DNA of 64,000 nt from Malania oleifera (taxonomy: Eukaryota > Streptophyta > Magnoliopsida > Santalales > Ximeniaceae). The position numbers and the translations under genes were made by a program. Positions 11,602 to 23,143 of this stretch are shown one piece after another; the first letter of the stretch is position 1; each line of letters begins with the position of its first letter. Under the pieces are notes generated by a model. It ran no database searches, was not told where the DNA came from, and was given only the letters and a program-made list of their open reading frames with translations. Where the stretch lies: assembly GCF_029873635.1 (NCBI RefSeq), contig NC_080422.1, forward strand, positions 17,638,049 through 17,702,048, read 5' to 3'.

Positions 11602-12962
11602 GGGTCCATATATACACATAATACAACGTCCACACAGTATATCTCCACACAAGACTATCTACCACACATGTTATTACATAATCTTCTTAACCACACAGGT
11701 TACAACACATGCCTCTCAATCACACCCACACACACACCCCTATTCATGGTAAATAGGTAAAACAAACTCCTCACACCGCTGCAAATATTTTACCCCCTAA
11801 TATAAATGCCCATAAAATTATCTCCTCACACCACTGCCAATGTTATATGATGGTTATATTAGGTACGATATAACGACCTCCTCATACTACTGCCAACGCT
11901 ATATCGCAATTTACATGAACCATAAAACAATACACATCTAGCATAGGTAAACACATTAATGCATTCTAATTCACAAAATTTAATCATCCAAAGAGCATCA
12001 CAATCAAAAAGAATTCGCAACCCAAACAGTATCGTTCAATGAACATCAGTCAAAATAAAGCAACACCCACAACCATTTAATTATCAAAGTTGTTTTCATG
12101 CCACAATTTTTCCCAATATAGTATATAATCAAAAACAATATTTTCAATACTTGCATTATTAAGAAAATTATACCTAAATATATAGAATTTTATACCAAAA
12201 ATTTAGCCGATTTAAAATTTAGAAAAAGCTCCTATAATGTATTTCCCCTTACCCACTCCTCAAATTTCTGCCTAAACCAAACGGAAAATGAGACCCTGCA
12301 ATCCAAAATTCCCAACTCACTCAAATCTATAAAAAAAAAGAAAAAAAAAATGAATACTCATTTAATACTTCTTAGGTTCCATATATTTCTAAATAATAAT
12401 AAAACCCTAAAATATCTCACTTACTCTAGTTTTGGAGTGGTTCCCAAGTACTCCAAACTGAAAATTTGCTCTGACTATGTTGTTGAGAATTTTCCCAGGA
12501 GTCTTGTGGTAGCTTCCAATCATCAAATCAGACTAAAACCGGGCTGGAATCGTAGTGAGAAGGTAGAAGGTTCGAATTTTAGAGAGAGAGAGATAGAACA
12601 TAAATGAATTCCTTCACCGAAATTCTAATTTTTGCCTATTTATAGGCAACTTGCCATGTGGCCTCGTTGACAAGACATCAGGACTCGTCAACGAGCCCAA
12701 GAACACCGTTCGTGGACGAAACCAGGAGCTCACCAATGAAATTCAGAAATTTGAGAACCTCTCTCAGTAAATCCCCATCGACAAGACATGCATGCTCGGT
12801 GATGAGACTCATAAGATTGCTCATTGACGAGAAAATCAAGTTCGTCGACGAGTGCCTGCTTGTTACCCTTTTAAAATTTCTTTTCCCTTTCTTATACTTC
12901 CCCCTTTTCCTTTTACTATCTTCCTATTATTTTAAATAGTTAAAATATTCTGGGTCATTACA
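11602..12962 (-). repeat. Partial Gypsy LTR (LTR-B2), 5' half
   Basis: The minus-strand start TGTAATGACCCAG lies at 12962 and abuts a broken Tork integrase. It resembles LTR-B: it has a TCGTCGACGA-type array (12860-12660), a TATA box inside CCTATAAATAGG (12646-12635), and a following block related to LTR-B 26000-26110. Three short imperfect repeats around CTCCTCACACCRCTGC lie at 11770-11905. The 3' half is missing at 11602, where the SIRE Copia begins. The simplest reading is that the SIRE element inserted into this LTR and the rest lies left of the window. Confidence 0.65.
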
Positions 12963-14660
12963 CTGCTCTGAACAAGACTCCATAAATCGAGAATTAGCGT
13001 ACTCGGTCCCATTATCCGACCTTAAGTATTTGATTCACCTCCGTGTCAAGTTTTCCACTTTAGCCTTCCAAATCTTAAACCTAGCAAATGTATCTAATTT
13101 GTGACGCATGAAGTACACCCTGACCTTCCGTGAGTAATCATCAATAAAAATCACATAATACACATGTCCGCCCTTTGATGCAACTCTAACTGGGCCCCAA
13201 ACATCTGAATGCACATAATCAAGAGTCTTGTGTATAGCTGATCTGAACTTTGCTCAATTCTGTTTTCCAAGAATACAAATCCTACAAAATTCCAGCTAAC
13301 ATGATTTCAAGCCCTTAAAAAATTTCCTCTTATATAGTTCCTTCATGTTGTGTTCCCCCATATGCCCAAGGTGCATATGCCACAAGACAGTCTCATTTGA
13401 TCAGCATTTATAGCTACAGCTCTACCTACAATGGTAGTTCCCGGCAATGTTTAGATATTTCCATCCAGTGTCTGCCCTTTCATTACAGTGAGATTTCCTT
13501 TCCATACCGTCAAAACTCCACCTTTTCACTTGTAATTCAAATCATTACAATCCAAAGTATCGAATGATATTTTCTCTTCCTCAAGTCTGATATATGTCTT
13601 ACATTACTCAAAGTTCTCATAGCACCATCAAATATTTTTTATATTTACATTTCCTATGCCAATGATCTTGCAAGAAAAACCATTACACTTAATAACTGAT
13701 CCAGATTTCACTAACCAGTAAGTGTTAACCACTCTTTGTTTGGAGTCATGTGATAAGAACATGTCGAGTCAAGTATCCAAGCATCCATTAGATTATTCAA
13801 CCTTGCTAAAACTAATAGAACATCACCATCGCTACGCGTTGAATCCCCTTCTTGAGCAGCATTCGTAGATTTTGAAGTAACCTCATGTTTTTCAAAATTT
13901 CCCTTCTTCCAATCCAGATACTCCGGTTTCACATGCCCTTTTTTACCGCATTTATGACACCAGATTTCTTTCTTCTTTTGGATTGATTTCAAGATTTCTG
14001 ACTTGATCCATGTTTGGATTTTCCTTTGCCTTGCTTGTTATTACTCTTTGCCACAAGTCCTTCTCCTTCATCACATATTTTCAATCTTTGATGAAAATTC
14101 ATTTAAGCACTTGTTACCTCTTCAAGATCAAGAGTTTCTTTTCCCCACGTAAGAGTGGTCATAAGATTTTCATAAGTATGAGTTGAGGGCAAAGAGTTTA
14201 ACAGCATCTAAGCTTTGTCATCCTCATCAAACTTAACATCAACTCTCATCAAAACACTAATGATTTGATTGAAGACATTAATATGTTGATCTAAGTTTGA
14301 TCATTCAACCATCTTAAGCTAATACAAATGTTGCTTAAGAAAAAGTTTATTATTTAGATATTTGGACATGTACCAGCTCTCTAACTTTTTCCATATAGCC
14401 GCTAAAGAATCCTCCTCCATCACGTGATAGAGTACTTCATTGGCCAAATACAAGCGTATTGTAGAAGTGGCCTTTGCTTGCAATTCTCGCCATGTTGCCT
14501 CATCCATCCCATTCATTTGAACACCAAGTAATGCTTTTCTCATTCCTTGTTGCACAAGAATGTCTTTCACTCTCCTTTACCATAAACCAAAGTTCTCGGT
14601 TCCATCAAATTTGACGATGTCAAATCTTGTAAAGACGATCCCAATGTCACAACAACAATC
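12963..14660 (-). pseudogene. Tork/TNT1-like Copia, gag-protease-integrase fragments
   Basis: Minus strand. Gag starts near 14640 with VKFDGTENFGLW, then a stop, then KDILVQQGMRKALLGVQ and SLAAIWKKLESWYMSKYLNN, which are typical for UBN2-type Copia gag. A basic region and a decayed knuckle follow (WCHKCGKKGHVKPEYLDW, with the last cysteine replaced by tyrosine). Protease reads LDSTCSYHMTPNKEW, so the DSG triad is DST. Integrase fragments run to 12963 (HSDVWGPVRVAS, YFMRHKLDTFARFK, LRSDNGTEYANSRF), where LTR-B2 interrupts them. Several stops make it non-functional. Confidence 0.8.
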
Positions 14661-14675
14661 GCTCTGATACCAATT
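14658..14675 (-). promoter_or_regulatory. Primer-binding site of the Tork-like Copia
   Basis: The minus strand reads AATTGGTATCAGAGCGAT directly after the LTR end CACAACA. TGGTATCAGAGC is the standard initiator-methionine tRNA complement used by plant Copia and Gypsy elements. Confidence 0.9.
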
Positions 14676-15250
14676 TGTTGTGACATGGATGGGATAAATA
14701 TGAAGCACATTGTAATAAATACAACAAGTAAATGAAACATAATCAAAAAATGATAAACAACAAGAATAACCACAACATTTATGTGGTTCAGCAAAGCCTA
14801 CATCCACGGAAGCAATGACACAAGAATTTCACTAAAGAAATCTCAAAGTACACAATACACTTCTCAAAATGATCGCTCTCTATCAATACATGCCTAGAAT
14901 GACATATATAATAGTCCCTCTGAGGTTTCCCTCCAATTACCCAACCATCCCAATGTTCAAATTCAAAATTCAAAAAAACTGCTCGCAGCCTAGGTGCACT
15001 CGTCAACAAGTACAGGGGATTCGTCAACGATCTAGAGAAGGACACTCGTCGATGAGAACATGACATTCGTCGACGAGCCCATTTTATGCTTTTGGTACCT
15101 CCAGAACTTTGAGATTTTTCTGCTCTTGGGATGTACTCGTTGATGAGCACAGGGCACTCGTCGACGAGTCCCTGCTGTGTTGCCCCTTTAAGTTTTTCTT
15201 CATTCCTTGTTTATGAAATCCAAAGTATAAAAGCCACACCACAAACAACA
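14676..15250 (-). repeat. 5' LTR of the Tork-like Copia
   Basis: This 575-bp LTR runs from TGTTGTTTGTGG (minus, at 15250) to TCACAACA (14676), with matching TGTTG/CAACA ends. The array of TCGTCGACGA motifs at 15170-14996 lies in U3, before a TATA-like stretch near 14905. To the right, 15251 onward is genomic sequence matching 44350, so this is the insertion point of the element. The expected TSD is TCAAC, and its partner lies outside the window. Confidence 0.85.
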
Positions 15251-15547
15251 TCAACCATCACTAAAAAGAAAAAAGCAAACCACCAAGGCAACAATACCAG
15301 TTATTTGAGGCAATTCTTCAATAAAAATTAAAGGAATGGTCCCATATCTCCATAACTACTAAGAAAAGAAAAGAACCACAACATAAACTGAATCTCCTTC
15401 TAAAGAAAGGTAGGCATGTTTATTTGAACTATGCACACAAACAAAACCACAAAACAACTTAAAGAGTTGGGCACAACAAATATGCACATTCGGCCACAAA
15501 CTTGCATGTGTGCAAGACCCTTTATTACATAGATATTGGAGTGACGA
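15251..15547. repeat. Duplicated genomic segment, copy 2, left part
   Basis: The sequence matches 44354-44660 almost base for base. Shared stretches include GAGGCAATTCTT, GGAATGGTCCCATATCTCC and CAAGACCCTTTATTACATAG. It is the 3' flank of the duplicated dioxygenase gene and carries no ORF that I recognise. An LTR at 15548-18023 separates it from the gene remnant. Confidence 0.85.
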
Positions 15548-15811
15548 TGTAGTAATCGAAAAAAAAAATTATTTTCAATCAATTAATTAATTAAACATTA
15601 TAAAATTAACTAATTAAATAAACAAATAAAAGGAATAGTATGAAAGAAAAAAAATGAAACTAATTGGAATAAAGATATATATATACACACACACATAATG
15701 GTTAAAGCTTCCTCAGTAAGCTTCTTCACAATCCAATTTTAAATTGGATAACAGACATGTACCTCTCATCTCTTTCTCTTCTCCTCTCTCCACGCTCTCA
15801 CTCACCTCACC

Positions 15812-15879
<68 letters not shown>

Positions 15880-18023
15880 ATTTTCTCAACAAATACTCGG
15901 CTGATCAGAAAATATAAAATACCGCTGGGTTTTATTCTCTGCCATCACCAATTTAATCAGAGTGGATTTTTCGTAGGAGCATTGTAGGCACCACTCCTGG
16001 GGTAAGGTAAACCTACTCTTTCTCCTCAATTTCTCTCAAATCTTTAGCCTAATTGACGATCACACGCCATTTCTAGGGCCTAGCGTTGATCCTCGTCAAT
16101 TTGGCCAGATCGGAATTTTGAATTGAGCTTTCCTAGGCACCACTCTAAAGTTAGGGTAAGGTTATGGGAATTAAGAAAATTTGTAGTTTTTGGGAACTTA
16201 ATTATTTATTTTAAGTTTATGAGTTTAGGAAATGTGGAAAGGAATGGTATTTTATTTGGGGTGGTATTGATAAACTAGGGTTTATGAATTCAGGGTTTGG
16301 GTGAGCGCCACAGGTATAATTTTGGGATCCCTGCAAGCGTAGTTTGGGAAACTAGGTAAAGGAAATAGATTAAGCCAATATTTTTGTAAATTTCACCAGT
16401 TAAAATGGAAATTATTTGTATATTTATATGATTATCTTGCGAGTATTGAAAGTCAACCGTTTAAACTAAGATTTTTGAGCCTAGGGCTATGTTATTAGTT
16501 ATTATTTGTTAAAATGGAATGATTAAAGTAATGAATTTTCTGGATAAATTGTGGAGATAATTTAATGTGAATTTTTAGTAAATCAGATGATGAACATGGG
16601 TTGGTTTATTATTTCAGATGATATAATTATGTGTATTATTCAAATCGTGTAGCATGAGTAAAGTGAATATACTGTGTTGAATTGTGATATATTTATGAGA
16701 TGTTGGAAATACTCAAACACGTTGAGAATATATATTGTGTGTGATTGTTTAAAACAAAGCTAAATGTGAATGTTAAATTTCAATTTATGGTTTGAGAACT
16801 CCGATGGACCATAGTAGGCACAGTACTGTTGCGTGTGATTTATAAAGAATTAGTGCACCCACTCATCTTAGAAAGAGTGTGGAGACGAGATGGTTGATTG
16901 TGCTGAGAAGGGTAAAGTTTTCCTAGAGTCTAGATCTGTATGGGAACAGCCAATCTGACTTACAGACTAAAGAAGTTGTTATTGATTTAACTATGGTGGG
17001 CTAACTAGGGTTAAGTCTAGCCTACGGGCCACACAGCTCACCATGGGGGGAGCATGTCAGTGTTTATCCATCTGACAGTGAGTTCAAAATACATAATTGT
17101 AAATTTAACCAACGTATAACATGAGAACAGTGAATGTGAATACAAATTATGCGATGTGAAATGCGGGAACAGATTATACGATGCGACATATTATGTTATG
17201 AGAAATATAATGTGATGTGAAATACTGAGAAATGTGAAAACTGAGATTATGAAGAGATAAGTATTATAGAGATAATAGGGCACAAAGTAATGTAACAAAG
17301 TAATAAGTGTATTACATATTGTAGTATTATACGTATTTGGGGTAAGGTAAACTCTTCGCCCAAGGGCTTGCTGAAAAAGGTAAGTGCCCTGATAGGTATC
17401 AGATGTAGCCATACAGGGATGCATAACATATTAGGGCAGAGGGAAGCTACTTATATGGACGGGTAATCTTCCCTATCCTAAGGAACCTTCGCTAATAAAT
17501 AATTGTGTGTGAATACGAGACAAACTATCCACTTGAGGTCGTTAATAAAATACACTGCATGTGTGTGAGTAGGGACATAGAATGATTTCATAATTGTGAA
17601 TTAATTTGTGAATGATGATTATATTTTTGTACACAAACCTCATGATAACCACACACTGGTATTAATCTATTCCGTCTTACTGAGATGTGTCTCACCCAAT
17701 ATGAATTTCATCTTTTTTTAGGACCTCCGCGTGATCGAGCTCAGTAAGCTCAGCGCTGGCCTAGCAATTTTGAGAGAGAGAGAGAGATGGTATAACTTTG
17801 GATATATATTTTTGGGCTGCATTATATTTATAATGTCTGAGTTGTATATTTGTGAATACTGGATATTGGAGAATACTATTTTGGTATATATATATATATA
17901 ACTCTGGTATGTTATAAAGGATGTTAGTTTATTTTTCCGCCATATAATTGATGTTATGGTATCAGATATAGGTAAATGGATCACGTGGCACTCGACCCCA
18001 CTTGGTAAGTTCGGGGCATCACA
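15548..18023 (+). mobile_element. Gypsy-type LTR, probably solo (LTR-E)
   Basis: It starts TGTAGTAATCG and ends CGGGGCATCACA, interrupting sequence that is continuous in the sister copy at 44660-44675. It holds a long (CT)n tract (15813-15876), the GGTAAGG block after the leader, the conserved GGCCACACAGC...CATG block (17029-17058) and the hairpin TGAGATGTGTCTCA (17681-17694). Its first 100 bases resemble the start of 40022-41325. Flanks GACGA and TATGACAT give only an approximate TSD, so the ends may be off by a few bases. No internal region is present. Confidence 0.8.
15813..15876. repeat. (CT)n microsatellite
   Basis: About 60 bp of uninterrupted CT dinucleotides in the presumed transcribed leader of LTR-E. 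Similar tracts occur at the equivalent place in 40022-41325 and 54009-56158. Confidence 0.95.
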
Positions 18024-18232
18024 TATGACATATATGTTGGAATGTTTTCCAGACAAATATTTCAAGTGTGATGTCCTAATAGAAACATATCAAGATAAGC
18101 TTGTTGAGATCTTAATATTTTCCTAAATTTTGTTACTTAAGACCTCAAATTAACATCCAAATTGACAGAGTGGAAGCTTAAAACACATGCCCAACATAGT
18201 TCCTAGTGGCATCAACTAGATAAGGATGCATA

Positions 18233-19410
18233 TCTTATACGCCACAGTAGGCTTGAGAGTTGTCAGAGAATGCCCTCCTTTTCGACCTTCTTTGGAGCCA
18301 TAGAAATGAAGCAGATCATAGTGATTAAAAGGCTTAAATTGTAAAGGATGCTCCTAATTCACCGTCTCTTCAAGGATTCAAACTATGTTGTTGTTGAATG
18401 AGAACAAGCCCAAAGTGTACCTTGTTTTCTTCTCGTTGATCACAACTCTATGGCTTGAAGAATGTACCCTCCCATTGCTCCATGCTTGCACCATGCCCTC
18501 TTGTCATACTAGTTATGATTTTTTTTTTAAAAAAAATAAAGTGGGAAAATAAAAATTATCTAAATGAAGACGCCCATTGGCACTAGAAAACCATTAGGAG
18601 AAATAAGAAAAATATATATATTTTAAAAATTAGCTATCTCATTTACTATTCACCATGCATGACACCATGTGCTTCTATGGAGAAATATTATGTGTTCACA
18701 TAACAACAAGATAATTATGCATATCAAGTAATTAATGTGAGGCCATTTTATACGAGATCTCTTTACCGGTGAGCAAAATTTTAACATTCAAAGTGCAAAA
18801 ACTATGATCATTAATGAAACGAAGCCCAAAAATGAAGTAACTACTTTTTCATTCCTATTTATTAGAAAAAGTAAAAGGGAAAAAAATAACTACAACAAAT
18901 CAATAATAAATATTTTTTTATGCATTATTAACCTTTAGTTTTCATGATTTTTAAACATATTTCAATAAATTTTTATTTCTAAAAATATTTGATATAGATA
19001 CCACATAATTCATAATTGATTTTTTTAAAATTTTCTTTACTTCTTTTCCTTTCTTTTTCCTACATACAATCCTTAATGAAAAATTGCCTCTCAATTCCAC
19101 AAATTCCTAGAGTCTTACCAAATTCCACAAGTTCTTAAAATTTTTTAGCTTGCACTTCTTTCCTAATGTTTGATATGCAACAATTTAGTCTTTTTTAAGT
19201 TTTAATTTCAAAGATGAAGAAATGAGAAAATTTAAGTGGCTTGCACTAACATAATACATACACACATACACACACACACACACACATATATATATATGAA
19301 ATAAACTATGGAAATTAAAATTTAAGAAGTGTAATTTAATGAACTTTTAGTGACTTAGGCAACTCTTAAGGCTACAACTACCAACCATTAAAGCATCGCC
19401 GGCCATGACC
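18233..19410 (-). pseudogene. Dioxygenase pseudogene, 3' part (end of exon 2, intron 2, exon 3)
   Basis: This is the counterpart of 44866-45914 in the intact gene. The last 25 bp of exon 2 survive at 19410-19386 (MAGDALM). Intron 2 follows, and exon 3 covers 18485-18233. The exon 3 splice acceptor AG of the intact copy has become AA (18487-18486). Exon 3 reads NNNIV-stop where the intact copy reads NNNIVRIPEE, and has a second stop shortly after, so the C-terminal lobe is lost. Intron 2 here keeps about 270 bp (18620-18896) that the intact copy lacks, and it lacks the SINE found there. At 19407-19410 the gene is fused to a Gypsy integrase through the shared tetranucleotide GACC. Confidence 0.9.
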
Positions 19411-20916
19411 TTCGAGAATCTTTCTGGTGGAGTGGTATGAAAAGGGAGATAGCAAAATTCATGAAGCAGTGTTTGACGTGCTAGCACGTAAAAGTTGAGC
19501 ACTAGAGGCTGGCAGGATAGTTATAGTCACTCCACATTCCTGAGTGGAAGTGGGATCATATATCCATGGATTTCGTCACACGTCTACCACCGGTACTGCA
19601 TGGACAGAATGTTATATGGGTGGTTATTGATCGATTGATGAAGACCGCTTATTTTTTCCCTATTAAAGTCAACTACTCTATGAACAGACTGGCAGAATTA
19701 TACATTTAGGATATAGTTTGATCTCATGGTGTGCTAGTATCTATAGTTTCAGACCGAGACCCACATTTCATATCATGATTTTGGAAGAGCTTGTAGGAAA
19801 CTTTGGGGTCTCAGTTATCATTCAGTATAAATTTTCATCCTCAAATTGATGGGCAGATAGAGAGGACGAGTGAGATACTTGAGGATATACTACGAGCATG
19901 TGTGCTGGATTTCAGGAGAAGTTGGACCCAGTATATACCGCTAGTTAAGTTTAAGTATAATAGTAGTTACTAGGCTAGTATCAGGATGGCACCTTACGAA
20001 GCATTATAAGGTAGGAGGTGTGGTTCTCCATTATACTAGAATGAAGTGGGTGAAAGGCGAGTTTTAGGACCAGAGTTAGTGCAGCTGGCGTATAATAAAG
20101 TTTGACTTATTAAAAACAGAATCAGTGCAACTCAGAGTCGACAGAAAAGTTACACAGATACTCGCTACCAAAAATTGGAATTTGATGTGAGAGATCAGGT
20201 ATTTTTGAAAGTCGCACTGCTGAGAGGAGTTATGAGGTTTGGGAGAAAAGGCAAGTTGAATCCTAGGTACATCGGCCCATTTGAAATACTCGAGAGAGTG
20301 GGTCTAGTTGCCTATATAACCTTACCACCAGCATTATCCAAGATTCATGACATATTCCATATTTCTATGCTGAGTAAATGTGTCCTAGATCCTTCTCACA
20401 TAATCGATTATAAGGAGTTTGAACTTCAAGATACTCTAGCATATGAAGAAATACCACTGCATATTCTGGATAGGAAAGAACCGGAGTTGTGCACCAAGAT
20501 AATTTCACTAGTAAAAGTCCTATGTAAGAATCATGCAATGGAGAAAGCCTCGTAGGAGTTAGAGGAGGAGATACAACAGAAATACCCACATCTGTTCTAT
20601 GGGGACCAACATTAAAAAGAAAATGAATGGTAGTAATTCAGGTAAAGTAAATATAGTTTGATTTTATTTTATGCAGAGCATAATGATGTATGTACAAGTG
20701 GTATTTTAAATTATAGGATAGGTAGTGTTTTTGGTTATGGGAAAATTTTCTTTTATGTATATACATGTAATTTCCAAGAACCATAAATTGTAACCACGGT
20801 ATTCCTCCGCCATAAGTGACGGTAATTAATAAAATAAGTAGTGAATTTTTCTCAGATGATGGTATGCATGTATAGTTAGTAATTTTGACGACGAAATTTT
20901 TAAAAGGAGGGGAGAA
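19411..20916 (+). pseudogene. Tekay-like Gypsy, truncated 3' internal region (integrase, chromodomain)
   Basis: Matches 31322-32834 of the neighbouring copy. Recognisable pieces are the integrase start (ESFWWSGM-like), DFVTRLPPVLHGQNVIWVV, a catalytic SDRDPHF motif at about 19752, and an open C-terminal part at 20175-20555 (NPRYIGPFEILERVG, LSKIHDIFHISML). The end, LVKVLCKNHAMEKAS followed by a stop and ELEEEI, is a decayed chromodomain. Multiple stops occur. A polypurine tract (TAAAAGGAGGGGAGAA) leads directly into the LTR at 20917. The 5' side is cut off at the dioxygenase junction. Confidence 0.85.
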
Positions 20917-23123
20917 TGTTGAGACCCAAAAAATAAAATAATAAAATAAAATGAGGAAAATATGTTTTTGGGCAAAGTAAGGAGACAATCGGCGACGGTT
21001 TTATGACGGGGGTAGAAAATCGGCAACGGTTTTGTAATTTACCATGGCTGGGTAACAGGTAAACAGTAAATTTTGAGCCGATTAATAGAAAACCAATGAC
21101 GATTTTTTGAGAGTTTGAGAAAACTGGTGACGGTTTCCTCGGTAACACTGAAACTTATTAAGTCATGCAAGCTTTAATTTTTGAATCAAAATTATTTCTT
21201 CTTCCTCTCTCTTTTTAAGTCCACGAACCCTCTTCCCCTTCTCTCTAAAATTATACTCCGTTTTGAGTTCAAATTGATGATCAAGAACCACCATGAGGTT
21301 CCTAGGAAGATTCGCTACAACGTAGGCAAAGCGGAATTTCAATTTGGGGTTCCAGGGCACCATCCCAAAATTGAGGTAAGGGTGTTATTTGAGCATTTAT
21401 GGGTTGTTTATTTAAATTATGAGATGAATAGACTTAGAAATGTAAATATGAATATAGTTCTGGGGCTGAATTAAGAAATTGTAATTTTGTGAAATACAGG
21501 GTTTGGTGAGAATACCACATGCAAGCTAAGGATTTTAGAGGGTTTTTTCTCAGGAACCCAGATAGAATGATAAAAATTTTATAGTTTAGAAAATTGTGAA
21601 TATAAGAATTTAGGAAAACATGAATACGATAGTTATTTTGGATATTCAGTTGATTGACAGGGTTATATTCATATGTGTGTAATTTCAGGGTTTGGAATTA
21701 TGAATGCCGCAGAGCCATGAGCTAGAAAATTAGTGAATGAGTTCAGTTAGCCAGGTAAGGGAAATATATTGTGCTAGTAAATTTAGAAATTTTATCAGTA
21801 AATTATAGTATAAATTATACAGTTATACAAATTTCAGTATATGAGTTCTATTTATTAATTGTGTGGCTTGAGTCAGTATTTGTTTAGTATAATATTTATA
21901 CAGTTTTCAGAATAACATGATCTACAGTATTTACGCACAGAAATATAATTTAGATTTACCAGATTTATCGAATTATGATTTACAGTATATACACAGACAC
22001 ATATTTTGTAGTATTCATAGAATATCATGATTCCTAGAATTACAAAACCATAACACTCAGATATTACAGTTTATTCAGTTCAAATATTATAGATCAAATA
22101 GATCAAATATTATAGATATTTTAGATCAGATAATACAGTATATTCAGATCAATTTTATAGTGTTATGGTTATTTTGGAATCATGTTGAAATAGTAAGATA
22201 TATACAAAGAACGGTATTATACAGTATCAGACCTTGATGAATCAGATCAGTATTAGAGCACAATACCGTAGTTGTTTCAGTTCAAAGTGCAACCGTACAT
22301 CTTAGATAGAGTATAGATCAGCCGACTGTACCATAAGTATTGTAGTGTGCTCCCTAGCGTCGAAGTCCGGATGGAGTAGGTCTTTTGTTCTATAGGCATG
22401 TTTATGCATACAATTAGGCTAGCACTAGTAGGCCAACTAGTGTTTAGTCCCACCTACGGGCCACACAATCAGTCATGTGGGGTAAATCATGACATACAGT
22501 TTTCTAGGGAAGCTTTCATAGTTATTTATATGTATACAGATTTAAAGAATAACAATAGATATATTATAATACTCAAAGTATGAATAAATAGAAAGCTCAG
22601 ATATTACAGTTGTACTTTAAGCAACCTAGGTGTGAGTTATACTGCATATTATTTTACATGCTATCTCAGTTTCAGTTATTTATTAGTATATTAATCATGT
22701 AAACTCAGTTTCCACATACTGGAAATAGCATATTTCGTCTTACTAAGAGTTGTCTCATCCCAGTAATTTAACATATTTTAGGTGATCCAGTTAGACGAGC
22801 AGATCAGGCTTAGAGATGGAGGGGATAGTTATACTACCCTGTCAGAAGGGTAAGTGGTTTTGGGGAGATGTATTTATCAGTAGTTTCTAAGGGATATGAT
22901 GGGGGATTTTTGGGTAGATATGTATGCAATAATGTTTGATAAATTATTGAATTCTGTAAATGTGGGTGTATAACTTTATGTTTTCCGCTGCATAGGAATG
23001 CTATTTTGTGAATAGGAATTTCTTCGGTGCCCACTTGGGGCCTGAGATGTTATCATAGGTAATGCAAGGGTATCATAGTAATTTTAATTTTAAAAAAATA
23101 GTATGAATTTTTAGGTCGTTATA
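20917..23123 (+). repeat. LTR of the Tekay-like Gypsy (copy 1)
   Basis: 2.2 kb, starting TGTTGAGACCC and ending GGTCGTTATA (CA mutated to TA). It pairs along its whole length with 32835-35065. U3 carries four imperfect palindromes of the form ACCGGCGACGGTT (20989-21138). The TATA box intact in the other copy (TTATAAAG) reads TTATTAAG here. Further in are GGCCACACAATCAGTCATGTG (22451-22475) and the hairpin TAAGAGTTGTCTCA (22744-22757). It is followed by a primer-binding site and preceded by a polypurine tract, so it is both the 3' LTR of the left fragment and the 5' LTR of the right element. Confidence 0.93.
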
Positions 23124-23125
23124 AT

Positions 23126-23143
23126 TTGGTATTAGAGCCTAGG
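23126..23143 (+). promoter_or_regulatory. Primer-binding site of the Tekay-like Gypsy
   Basis: TTGGTATTAGAGCCTAGG follows the LTR end by two bases. It matches the initiator-methionine tRNA type of site (TGGTATCAGAGC) with one substitution. Confidence 0.9.
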
